From the NCBI GenBank assembly GCA_002428055.1, contig DIZY01000129.1:3294-27237 (forward strand): 23,944 nucleotides of DNA, given 5' to 3'. Positions 16,526 through 23,944 of this stretch are shown here, one piece after another. The position numbers and the translations under genes were made by a program. The notes below the pieces were generated by a model. It was given only the letters and a program-made list of their open reading frames with translations. It ran no database searches and was not told the origin of the DNA. The DNA is from Helicobacteraceae bacterium UBA6016. GTDB lineage: Bacteria; Campylobacterota; Campylobacteria; Campylobacterales; UBA6016. Position 1 is the stretch's first letter; each line of letters begins with the position of its first letter.

Positions 16526-18063
16526 TGAGAGCCTTGATTTCAGTAAGTGACAAAAGTGGAGTAATAGAGTTTGCAAAAGGGCTAAAAGAGCTAGGATGTA
16601 AGATAGTAAGCACGGGCGGCACTCTAAAAAGCTTGACGGATGAGGGTATAAAAGCCAAAGACATTAGCAGGTTTACCGGCTTTCCAGAGATGTTTGACGG
16701 CAGGGTAAAGACGCTAAATCCGATGGTGCACGGTGCGATACTGCACAAGAGAAAAGACAAGGCGCATAGAGATACGGCAAAAGAGTTTGGTATCAAAAGA
16801 ATAGACATTGTGTGCGTAAATCTTTATCCGTTTAAAGCGACTATTGAGAGGACGGAAGACTTTGACGAGATAATCGAAAACATCGACATCGGCGGTCCCG
16901 CAATGGTGCGAAGTGCGGCAAAAAACTTTGAAGATGTGCTGATAGTTACTGACCCTGCAGACTATGCAAGAGTGCTGGAAGCCATCAAAGAGGGCAAGGA
17001 CGACTTTGAGTTTAGACGAGACCTTATGATAAAGGCTTATGAGCACACTGCGGCGTATGACTCCATGATAGCAAACTATATGAACAGGAGATTTAAAGGC
17101 GGTTTTGGCGACAAGCTGTTTATCTCTGCTTCAAAGGCTTTTGATACTAGATACGGCGAAAACCCTCACCAAAAAGGGGCGCTATATGAATTTGACGGTT
17201 TTTGGTCAAAAAATCTAAAAGTTATCAAAGGCGAAGCGTCGTTTAATAACCTGACAGACATTAACGGAGCGGTAAAACTAGCGGCAAACTTCGGCAATAG
17301 ACCTGCCGTATCCATCATCAAGCACGCCAATCCGTGTGGTTTTGCGCTCAAAGGTACTTTGCTTGAGAGCTACACCGAGGCTCTAAAATGCGACCCAGTA
17401 TCGGCATACGGCGGCGTTGTTGCCGTGAACGGTACGGTGGATAGGGAGCTAGCCCTTAAAATCAATGAGACATATATTGAAGTATTGATAGCTCCTAAAA
17501 TTACAAAAGAAGCCGTAGGTGTGTTTGAGGCCAAAAAAAGAATTAAGCTGTTTGAACTTCACGGCGGTAACGATTATTTACCGAAAATAAAAGACGCAAA
17601 CGATTTTAGACATGTGATGGGCGGCGTAGTGGCTCAGGACGAGGATGAGGTAAGGGACGAAGAGCTTCAAAATGCGAAGCTAATGACCGCTCGTGCGGCA
17701 GACACAAGAGAGCTTATGGATATAGAGATAGCCTACAAGGTGGCGGCTTTGACAAAATCAAACTGTGTAGTCTATGTCAAAGATAGCGCCGTAGTAGCCA
17801 TCGGAATGGGTATGACGAGCCGTGTTGACGCCGCAAAAGCGGCCATTAGAAAAGCAGAAGATTTGGGGCTTGATCTTAAAGGCTCCGCACTTGCGAGCGA
17901 AGCATTTTTTCCTTTCCGCGACTCTATCGATGCGGCAGCGACGGTAGGCGTATCGGCTATTGTAGAGCCAGGCGGCAGTATGAGGGATGATGAAGTTATT
18001 GCTGCGGCAAACGAGCATGGTATGGCTATGTATTTTACGGGAGTTAGACACTTTTTACATTAG
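16525..18063 (+). CDS. purH: Bifunctional AICAR formyltransferase / IMP cyclohydrolase
   Basis: Catalyses the last two steps of purine synthesis: formylation of AICAR with 10-formyl-THF, then ring closure to IMP. 512 residues. The N-terminal MGS-like cyclohydrolase domain starts ALISVSDKSGVIEFAK and includes STGGTLKSL and RVKTLNPMVHGAIL. The C-terminal transformylase domain contains IKHANPCGFAL with the catalytic Lys-His pair, and ends with GGSMRDDEVIAAANEHGMAM followed by TGVRHFLH. Translationally coupled to purL; the next gene starts 9 nt after the stop. Confidence 0.97.
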   Translation: MRALISVSDKSGVIEFAKGLKELGCKIVSTGGTLKSLTDEGIKAKDISRFTGFPEMFDGRVKTLNPMVHGAILHKRKDKAHRDTAKEFGIKRIDIVCVNLYPFKATIERTEDFDEIIENIDIGGPAMVRSAAKNFEDVLIVTDPADYARVLEAIKEGKDDFEFRRDLMIKAYEHTAAYDSMIANYMNRRFKGGFGDKLFISASKAFDTRYGENPHQKGALYEFDGFWSKNLKVIKGEASFNNLTDINGAVKLAANFGNRPAVSIIKHANPCGFALKGTLLESYTEALKCDPVSAYGGVVAVNGTVDRELALKINETYIEVLIAPKITKEAVGVFEAKKRIKLFELHGGNDYLPKIKDANDFRHVMGGVVAQDEDEVRDEELQNAKLMTARAADTRELMDIEIAYKVAALTKSNCVVYVKDSAVVAIGMGMTSRVDAAKAAIRKAEDLGLDLKGSALASEAFFPFRDSIDAAATVGVSAIVEPGGSMRDDEVIAAANEHGMAMYFTGVRHFLH

Positions 18064-18072
18064 GAAAAATAT

Positions 18073-20235
18073 TTGTTTGATTTGAGAGTTCTCTATGCCG
18101 AAGACGAAGATGCTATTAGGAATATTTTTAGCAGAGTATTAAATAAGCTCGTAAAAGAGCTTTTTGTGGCGGCAGACGGTGAAGAGGCGTTGGAGCTGTA
18201 TAAGATACACCAACCCGACATCATCATTACGGATATTAGAATGCCTAAAATGACCGGTTTTGAGATGGCATCTATTGTTCGTAGTGAAAATAGCATTATT
18301 CCGATAGTGGCAACTACTGCCCATAACGATGCTGAGCACTTTTTGGAAGCTATTCGCCTCGGTATAACTAGCTTTTTGGTTAAGCCGATAGATACAGCAG
18401 AACTTGTTAGAACATTGGAGAGCGTCAATAACACGGTAATGCTCCAAAAAGAAAATAAGCAAAAAACGGCACAATTGGAAGAAGCGCTCATAAAAGCAAA
18501 GCTTGCGGAAAAAGCCAAAGGCGACTTTTTGGCGGCGATGAGTCATGAGATACGCACACCGTTAAATGCCGTACTTGGCTTTACGGAGCTACTTCGCGAT
18601 GTTGATAATAAAACACTCAAGGACGAGTATCTCTCCATTATAGAATCAAACGGCAAAAATCTTTTATCCATCATTAATGATATTTTGGACTACTCAAAAA
18701 TAGAAAGCGGCTCGTTTGAGATTGAAAAATGTGAGTTTGTTCCGCTAATCGAGTTTGAGCCTGTGGTTGATTTGTTCGGTATTAAAGCGTATGAGAAAAA
18801 AATAGAGCTTATTACATTTATAGACCCAAATCTACCAAAAACTATTCTCGGAGATCCTCTAAGAATAAGACAAATACTCTCAAATCTGCTTTCAAACGCT
18901 ATAAAATTTACACCAGAATCTAAAAATATATTCGTCAATATAGTGCCCATAGAGAGTGACGGTAAAAATATAAAAATCCTTTTTGAGATAATTGATGAAG
19001 GGATTGGTGTGGCAAACGAGAAGCTAGAGCGGATATTTACACCGTTTTCGCAGGCGGATGCCGGTATATCTAGGCGTTTTGGCGGTAGCGGGCTTGGACT
19101 CTCTATATCTGCAAATCTTGCTTTAATGATGGGCGGTAAACTTGCGGTAGAGAGCGAGGAGGGTGTCGGTAGCAGATTTTGGTTTGAGCTTGATTTTGAA
19201 ATTATAGCCGCCGCGGATGAGCCAAGCTTTGGCGGGGAAGTAGCGTATATATCGGGCGCTGAGAGTTGCGGGTTTGTATGTGATACTCTCGTAAAATATT
19301 TGCGAGACATGGGTGTTGCGATGACGGATGATAAAAATGAGGCTACGCTGTTTTTTTCATACCAGACACCGTTTGAGGAAGATGTCGTCAAGCGAAAAGT
19401 GCTTATCACAAAAGATCCGTTTTTGTACGGTGATGAAAAAAATCTAAAAATTATACGACTTCCGCTGCTTGCTACAAAAATAAAAAAAGCGTTGCTCGGT
19501 AGTGAAGAAAATATGGAGACACATATTAAAGTCGCAACGATAGAGGGTGGGCAAAAAGAGGTGCTCGTGGCGGATGATAATAAGATAAACCAAAAATTAA
19601 TATCCGCCGTACTTAAAAAGCATGGCTTTGAGACGGTTATCGCTAACGACGGAGAGGAGGCTGTAGAGCTATTCCTTTTAAAACATTATCAGCTGGTGCT
19701 TTTGGATATACAGATGCCTAGAATGGATGGCGTAGAGGCTATGAAGATTATTAAGCAGATAGAAGGAAGTAGTAAAATAGTAGCGCTGACAGCGAACGCC
19801 AACTCTGGAGATAGGGAGAAGTTTTTAAAAGATGGATTTGACGGCTATCTTCAAAAACCTATGGACGAAAAAGAACTTCTTGCCGTACTAAATGATTGCT
19901 TTTTTCCAAAAAAAATAGACTATTTTTCCGCCCTTGAAGAGTCGTTAGGACTTGAGAGGAGCGATATAGCAGAGCTTTTAAGGGATTTTGTTTTTGAGTC
20001 CGCATCGGAGCTTGTTATGATGCAGGATGCTTATGAAAAAGGAGATTTGAAAGAACTTTTTGAACTTGCCCACAAAACAAAAGGCGCAGCCTCAAATCTG
20101 CGACTTGAAGAGATTAGAAAAATAGCGTCCGAGATTGAGCAAAAAGCCAAAGAGTCTATCTCTCAGTTTGATTATGAGGGCATGATAGCGCGTCTTAAAA
20201 AAGAGATTGAAAATATAAATTTCGAGGAGAGTTAA
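18073..20235 (+). CDS. Soluble hybrid histidine kinase: REC-HisKA-HATPase-REC-HPt
   Basis: 720 residues with no TM segment, so a cytoplasmic phosphorelay protein. The N-terminal receiver (4-120) has acidic AEDED, phosphoacceptor Asp54 in TDIRMP, and Lys104. The kinase follows: HisKA with AAMSHEIRTPLN (His158), and an ATPase domain ending FGGSGLGLSISANLA. Residues about 387-475 resemble a degenerate receiver without the Asp signature. A second intact receiver follows (VADDNKINQ, Asp545 in LDIQMP, Lys in LQKPMD), then a C-terminal HPt domain with His667 in AHKTKGAASNL. All relay steps are in one chain, but no DNA-binding or other output domain is present. The start is TTG 18073 with TAGGA seven bases upstream; TTG 18082 is the alternative. 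Placed between purH and an OsmC gene with gaps of 9 and 2 nt, so probably co-transcribed. Confidence 0.93.
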   Translation: MFDLRVLYAEDEDAIRNIFSRVLNKLVKELFVAADGEEALELYKIHQPDIIITDIRMPKMTGFEMASIVRSENSIIPIVATTAHNDAEHFLEAIRLGITSFLVKPIDTAELVRTLESVNNTVMLQKENKQKTAQLEEALIKAKLAEKAKGDFLAAMSHEIRTPLNAVLGFTELLRDVDNKTLKDEYLSIIESNGKNLLSIINDILDYSKIESGSFEIEKCEFVPLIEFEPVVDLFGIKAYEKKIELITFIDPNLPKTILGDPLRIRQILSNLLSNAIKFTPESKNIFVNIVPIESDGKNIKILFEIIDEGIGVANEKLERIFTPFSQADAGISRRFGGSGLGLSISANLALMMGGKLAVESEEGVGSRFWFELDFEIIAAADEPSFGGEVAYISGAESCGFVCDTLVKYLRDMGVAMTDDKNEATLFFSYQTPFEEDVVKRKVLITKDPFLYGDEKNLKIIRLPLLATKIKKALLGSEENMETHIKVATIEGGQKEVLVADDNKINQKLISAVLKKHGFETVIANDGEEAVELFLLKHYQLVLLDIQMPRMDGVEAMKIIKQIEGSSKIVALTANANSGDREKFLKDGFDGYLQKPMDEKELLAVLNDCFFPKKIDYFSALEESLGLERSDIAELLRDFVFESASELVMMQDAYEKGDLKELFELAHKTKGAASNLRLEEIRKIASEIEQKAKESISQFDYEGMIARLKKEIENINFEES

Positions 20236-20237
20236 AA

Positions 20238-20702
20238 ATGGAAGTTAAGATTACGCACATAGGCGGTAAATCTTTTAATGCACAGACTTCAAGCAGATCT
20301 TTTGTTATTAATCCGGAAGAGGTTGGTCCTTTGGAGTACTTTGCGCTAGGCCTTATATCGTGCTCCGGCGTTGATATTGTTAGCATGGCTGAAAAAAACG
20401 GAATTGAACTAAAGGGTTTTTCTATGCAAGCAGAGTATGAGAGAAACGACGACTTTCCAAAAAAGTTCAACACCGCACACTTCATCTACGACATAGCTTG
20501 CGACACCGACGAGACAATGGCAAAAAGATGGGTAATGGCAAGTATAGAGACCTACTGCTCAACAATGAATACGGTGCGAAACTGCGTAGATATGAGCTAT
20601 AGTATACTTCTTAACGGCTCAAAAATAGCGGATAAAGTGGGAATAGCCAAAATTGGGAGCGGATACCTCACGGAAGATATAGGCGGTTGTTGTAAAGGAT
20701 AG
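20238..20702 (+). CDS. OsmC/Ohr-family protein
   Basis: 154-residue OsmC-fold protein. Family members are thiol-dependent peroxidases acting on organic or inorganic hydroperoxides. Both conserved Cys are present: Cys42 in LISCSGVDIVSMAEK and Cys107 in IETYCSTMNTV. The sequence is closer to the YhfA/OsmC-like branch than to Ohr, so peroxidase activity is plausible but not certain. A strong GAGGAGAG site precedes the ATG, which starts 2 nt after the hybrid-kinase stop. The C-terminus ends in a CC pair (GGCCKG). Last gene of the purL unit. Confidence 0.88.
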   Translation: MEVKITHIGGKSFNAQTSSRSFVINPEEVGPLEYFALGLISCSGVDIVSMAEKNGIELKGFSMQAEYERNDDFPKKFNTAHFIYDIACDTDETMAKRWVMASIETYCSTMNTVRNCVDMSYSILLNGSKIADKVGIAKIGSGYLTEDIGGCCKG

Positions 20703-20707
20703 CAGGT

Positions 20708-20725
20708 GGGCGATTTACATCGCCC
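20708..20725. terminator. Hairpin between convergent OsmC and HIT genes
   Basis: Perfect 7-bp stem GGGCGAT/ATCGCCC with loop TTAC, 5 nt after the OsmC stop. The loop contains the HIT gene's stop codon on the other strand. There is no U-tract on either side. The design resembles the hspR/DUF475 junction. Confidence 0.45.
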
Positions 20726-21074
20726 GGTGGCTTTCAGACTCATCCACTAAATGCGTCCATTTTAGTTTTTTGCCGCCTAGAACATGAAAGTGTATATATG
20801 GCACTTCCTGCCCACCGTCACTCCCGATATTTGTAATCAGTCTATAACCGCTCTCGTTTAGTCCGGTTATTTTTGCAACTTCTCTCACGGCTTTTGCCAT
20901 GTGTATCAGTGCTTCATCCCCCACATCTTCAAAGTCTTTTGAAAAAACTTTAGGGATTATGAGTATATGTATCGGAGCCTTTGGGTTAATGTCATGAAAT
21001 GCCAAAGTATGCTCGTCTTCATAAACCTTTGAGCATGGTATATCGCCGTTTAAAATTTTATGGAATACCGTCAT
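20715..21074 (-). CDS. HIT-family (HINT-like) nucleotide hydrolase/transferase
   Basis: 119-residue HIT protein of the HinT branch, typically a purine nucleoside phosphoramidase. The N-terminal core TVFHKILNGDIPCSKVYED, the AFHDINPKAPIHILIIPK stretch and GQEVPYIHFHVLGG are diagnostic. The triad reads Y-x-H-x-H: the first His of the usual HxHxHxx motif is Tyr (codon TAT), while the middle, nucleophilic His and the last His are kept. GAGGAG lies nine bases before ATG 21074. It diverges from pheS. Confidence 0.93.
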   Translation of the reverse strand: MTVFHKILNGDIPCSKVYEDEHTLAFHDINPKAPIHILIIPKVFSKDFEDVGDEALIHMAKAVREVAKITGLNESGYRLITNIGSDGGQEVPYIHFHVLGGKKLKWTHLVDESESHRAM

Positions 21075-21106
21075 TATCGAAGCTCCTCTCTTTTGCGTTT
21101 GCGTCT

Positions 21107-21114
21107 ATTATAAT
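21107..21114. promoter_or_regulatory. Shared divergent -10 element for the HIT gene and pheS
   Basis: The palindrome ATTATAAT gives TATAAT on the plus strand (21109-21114, toward pheS, leader about 47 nt) and TATAAT on the minus strand (21112-21107, toward the HIT gene, leader about 26 nt). Clear -35 boxes are not visible. Polymerase could occupy only one direction at a time. Confidence 0.5.
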
Positions 21115-21167
21115 GAACTCTATTGTAAAATAAGCTAAACAAGAGAGTAGCAAAAGGAAATTACAAG

Positions 21168-22160
21168 TTGCAAAATTGGCTAAAAAAAGTTGAAGGCGCA
21201 AAAAGCCTCGAAGAGTTAGAAGAGATAAGAATAGAAGTTTTCGGCAAAAAAGGGTTTTTGGCTGCCGAGTTTTTAAGAATGAAAGAGCTCGACCCTGAGG
21301 CAAAAAAAGAGCTTGCAAAAGAGCTAAACGACCTCAAAGAGAGTGTAGGTAACGCACTTGAGACAAAAAAAGAGAAGCTTGCGGCGCACGCTCTCAAAAA
21401 ACAGCTTGAAAAAGAGAAGATAGATGTAGCTCTTGTCGATACGAAATCTTCTGCAGGAGCCCTTCATCCAGTGCTTGCCACGATGGATAAGATGATAGAG
21501 TATTTTGTCTCTATGAACTTCTCGGTAGAGACGGGTCCTATTGTTGAAAACGACTTTAACAACTTCGAGGCGCTCAATCTTCCAAAACACCATCCGGCAA
21601 GAGATATGCAAGATACTTTCTATATGAAAGATTCAATGCTTCTTCGTACTCACACATCAAGCGTTCAGATACGAACGATGTTAAGCTCGAAGCCTCCTAT
21701 TCGTATGATAGCGCCCGGAGCCGTATGTAGAAGAGATTATGACCTTACGCATGTGCCGATGTTTCATCAGGTAGAGGGGCTTGTAGTGGAAGAGGGCGAC
21801 AAAGTCTCCTTTGCTAACCTAAAATCACTTTTGGAAGATTTTTTAAAACATATGTTCGGCGATATAAAAGTAAGGTTTCGCCCTAGCTTTTTCCCATTCA
21901 CGGAGCCGTCGGCCGAAGTTGACATCTCATGCGTATTTTGCGGTGGTGACGGGTGTAGGGTGTGCAAGCATACGGGCTGGCTTGAAGTGCTTGGATGTGG
22001 CATAGTTGACCCGAATGTATTTGAAGCGGTAGGCTACAAGAATGTAAGCGGATACGCCTTTGGACTGGGCGTGGAGAGGTTCTCAATGCTACTTAACAAC
22101 ACCTCCGATATGAGGTCGCTATTTGAGGGAGATTTGAGATTGATGGAGCAATTTGTATGA
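21168..22160 (+). CDS. pheS: Phenylalanyl-tRNA synthetase alpha subunit
   Basis: Catalytic subunit of the (alpha-beta)2 class II synthetase that charges tRNA-Phe. 330 residues. The N-terminal coiled-coil arm (1-85) is followed by the catalytic domain: LLRTHTSSVQIR, FHQVEGLVVEE, FRPSFFPFTEPSAEVDISC, and motif 3 GLGVERFSMLL. A CVFC...CRVC cluster of four Cys before TGWLEVLGCG resembles a metal-binding knuckle found in many bacterial PheS proteins. Starts at TTG 21168 with AAAGGAAA about eight bases upstream. The stop overlaps the pheT ATG (ATGA), indicating translational coupling. Confidence 0.97.
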   Translation: MQNWLKKVEGAKSLEELEEIRIEVFGKKGFLAAEFLRMKELDPEAKKELAKELNDLKESVGNALETKKEKLAAHALKKQLEKEKIDVALVDTKSSAGALHPVLATMDKMIEYFVSMNFSVETGPIVENDFNNFEALNLPKHHPARDMQDTFYMKDSMLLRTHTSSVQIRTMLSSKPPIRMIAPGAVCRRDYDLTHVPMFHQVEGLVVEEGDKVSFANLKSLLEDFLKHMFGDIKVRFRPSFFPFTEPSAEVDISCVFCGGDGCRVCKHTGWLEVLGCGIVDPNVFEAVGYKNVSGYAFGLGVERFSMLLNNTSDMRSLFEGDLRLMEQFV

Positions 22161-23944
22161 TTTTTACTAGAAGCTGGCTAAGCGAATTTATAGATATTTC
22201 AAAAATAAAAGACACGGATATTCTAGATACTCTCAATAAAATAGGTCTTGAAGTTGCGGGATACAAAAAAGTAGAGCTTCCAAAAGGTGTGGTAGTCGGA
22301 AAAATAATAGATTTTGAAAAACACCCGGATGCCGATAAGCTCTCTGTTTGCAAAGTGGATAACGGTAAAACACTCGTAGATGTCGTCTGCGGCGCAAAAA
22401 ATGTCAAAAAAGGAGCCTATGTAGCTCTTGCCACAATAGGCGCACATCTGCCAAACGACATTGTAATAAAACAAGCGGAGCTAAGGGGTGTGCAAAGCTA
22501 CGGGATGCTTTGCTCTGCAACGGAGCTCGGACTGCCAAAACTAAACGACGGGATAATGCTGCTAGACCACAGCATCGAAAAAATAAAAATAGGCGAAGAG
22601 CTAAACAAAGTAGCGCAGATAGCCGACTCGATATTTGAGATAGAGATAACGCCAAATAGGGGTGACTGCCTAAGCGTGAGAGGTGTTGCTAGAGAAATTG
22701 CCGCATACTACGGACTTGAACTACGAGAGTTTGACGGCAAAAAAACAAAAGAGAATGAAAAAGGGATAGGTCGGATACTCTCCTTGCATTCACACTCAAA
22801 AACAACGGCAAATGCGGCTTTTAGGGTATTTGAGCACTCTGAAGAGTTTGACGAAGAGACCTTTCTTGTCGATTATAGACTCTCGCTTGTAAATGAGAGC
22901 GGCGGTAGTGATAAACTAAAAAACCTAACCACTTATGTATCTCACGCAGTAGGCGTCAACCTCTCTTTTTTTGGTGAAAATGCTTTTAATAAAACAGACG
23001 GGAAGATAGATATACATTTGGATACGGTAGAGAGCGGCGAAGAAGAGATAAAGGGCAAACAGAGCGTTCTTTCCATTGGAGTTAAGCAGACAAAAGAGTC
23101 TGAACCTACCGAAGATGATAAAAATACGATAGTTGTAGCCTCATATATATCGCCGTCAGTTATTTTGGGTATTCAAGAAAAGCTAAAAGAAAAAGATGAC
23201 ACTCTTTTTTATCGTAGCTCAAGAGGTAGCGAGCCTGATTTGGTGATGGGTCTTAATTATGCCTCCGAGATTATGTCTGCATATTACGGGCTTGTTTTTT
23301 ATGCAGGATATGCAGAAGATTTTAAACCGCTAAATAGAGAATCCATTAAAGTAGACATCAATAAAATCAACACAATCATAGGCTCGTCGCTAGACAAAAA
23401 TCTTATAGTAACGCTTCTAAGAAAGCTATACTTTGAGGTTACCGTCAATGCTGAATTTGATAGTTGTGTGGTAAAGACTCCAAATTTTAGACACGACATA
23501 TTTAATGTTCACGACCTCTCAGAGGAGATAGTCCGCATTCGGGGTATAGATACGATAGAGTCGGTGCCTCTTAGCTTTACGGAGACTCCAAGATTGAACG
23601 ACTCCATAAAAAACTATAGATTTTTGAAAAATATTAGGCAAAATGCGGCTTCGCTAGGATTTTTTGAAACCGTACATTTTATTTTTGCCGACAGGGTATT
23701 GCAGCAAAAATTTGGCTTTGCTTGTCTGAAAGAGTCGGAGGATATAGTAAATCCAATAACGACAGAGTTAAATACGCTCAGAAGCACACTTCTGTTAAAT
23801 CTACTGAGTTCGGCATCAAAAAATGCAAAAAATTCGCAAACTAAAATTGCGCTTTTTGAGTCCGGTGTTGTTTTTGACGAAAAAAGAGCGGAGAAGACGC
23901 TAATCTCATTTGTTTGGGCAAACGAGATTGAAAACGACTCTATT
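22157..23944 (+). CDS. pheT: Phenylalanyl-tRNA synthetase beta subunit, N-terminal part (cut by window edge)
   Basis: Open for 596 codons to the window end without a stop (the family is about 780-800 residues). It starts MIFTRSWLSEFIDI. The EMAP/tRNA-binding domain follows at about 38-150: VVVGKIIDFEKHPDADKLSV, GAKNVKKGAYVALA and YGMLCSATELGL. Then ITPNRGDCLSVRGVAREIAA begins the next domain. The B3/B4 editing region is at about 195-385 and the B5 domain at about 390-470 (VKTPNFRHDIFNVHDLSEEIVRI). The catalytic-like core begins near 485 (FLKNIRQNAASLGFFETV). Its ATG overlaps the pheS stop by 4 nt. Confidence 0.96.
   Translation, partial: MIFTRSWLSEFIDISKIKDTDILDTLNKIGLEVAGYKKVELPKGVVVGKIIDFEKHPDADKLSVCKVDNGKTLVDVVCGAKNVKKGAYVALATIGAHLPNDIVIKQAELRGVQSYGMLCSATELGLPKLNDGIMLLDHSIEKIKIGEELNKVAQIADSIFEIEITPNRGDCLSVRGVAREIAAYYGLELREFDGKKTKENEKGIGRILSLHSHSKTTANAAFRVFEHSEEFDEETFLVDYRLSLVNESGGSDKLKNLTTYVSHAVGVNLSFFGENAFNKTDGKIDIHLDTVESGEEEIKGKQSVLSIGVKQTKESEPTEDDKNTIVVASYISPSVILGIQEKLKEKDDTLFYRSSRGSEPDLVMGLNYASEIMSAYYGLVFYAGYAEDFKPLNRESIKVDINKINTIIGSSLDKNLIVTLLRKLYFEVTVNAEFDSCVVKTPNFRHDIFNVHDLSEEIVRIRGIDTIESVPLSFTETPRLNDSIKNYRFLKNIRQNAASLGFFETVHFIFADRVLQQKFGFACLKESEDIVNPITTELNTLRSTLLLNLLSSASKNAKNSQTKIALFESGVVFDEKRAEKTLISFVWANEIENDSI

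Noticed and set aside
18690..19409. 239-residue open frame opposite the hybrid kinase
   Set aside because: Ser/Ile/Phe-rich composition of an antisense shadow, no ribosome site or domain, fully inside a clear gene.
1..23944. CRISPR arrays, tRNA/rRNA genes, insertion sequences, phage genes
   Set aside because: No regularly spaced repeats, cloverleaf-like segments, transposase or phage proteins were seen; all gaps between genes are under 200 bases.

Overview
The window is chromosomal DNA of a Campylobacterota (Epsilonproteobacteria) member. Evidence: the order ilvC-minD-minE-dprA (as in Helicobacter pylori), a cbpA-hspR heat-shock pair behind a T-rich extended -10 promoter, histidine kinases with the AHQWRQPL phosphoacceptor motif common in free-living members of the phylum, small-type PurL, and frequent TTG starts. 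PEP carboxylase together with PEP synthase suits a free-living, possibly autotrophic sulfur- or hydrogen-oxidiser of the Sulfurimonas/Sulfurovum kind. The genus is not determined.

Layout: (1) 1-1272, minus strand, N-terminal half of PEP carboxylase (ppc), cut by the window edge. (2) 1344-2584, minus strand, an AT-rich three-gene cassette: a four-TM protein of unknown function, an MntA-like nucleotidyltransferase antitoxin and a HepT-like RNase toxin. (3) 2763-5774, plus strand, ilvC, minD, minE, dprA, with GC-rich palindromes on both sides of minDE. (4) 5775-7096, an extended -10 promoter with an HspR-type (HAIR-like) inverted repeat, then cbpA and hspR. (5) 7104-10624, minus strand, ppsA followed with a 1-nt overlap by a DUF475/TerC-like membrane protein. 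(6) 10747-14160, minus strand, a 1137-residue membrane sensor kinase with four PAS domains. (7) 14318-20702, plus strand, purL-purH-hybrid kinase-OsmC, tightly packed. (8) 20715-21074, minus strand, a HIT protein. (9) 21168-23944, plus strand, pheS and the first 596 codons of pheT, cut by the window edge.

Most of the window is core metabolism and housekeeping: PEP/oxaloacetate balance (ppc, ppsA), branched-chain amino acids (ilvC), division-site placement (minDE), DNA uptake (dprA), chaperone control (cbpA-hspR), the last steps of purine synthesis (purL, purH) and Phe-tRNA charging (pheST). The accessory part is the cassette at 1344-2584. It combines a recognisable HepT/MntA toxin-antitoxin pair with an unrecognised membrane protein that lies directly upstream, apparently in the same transcript. 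It is the best candidate here for something undescribed. Coding density is very high: no gap reaches 300 bases, and no tRNA, rRNA, CRISPR array or insertion sequence was seen.
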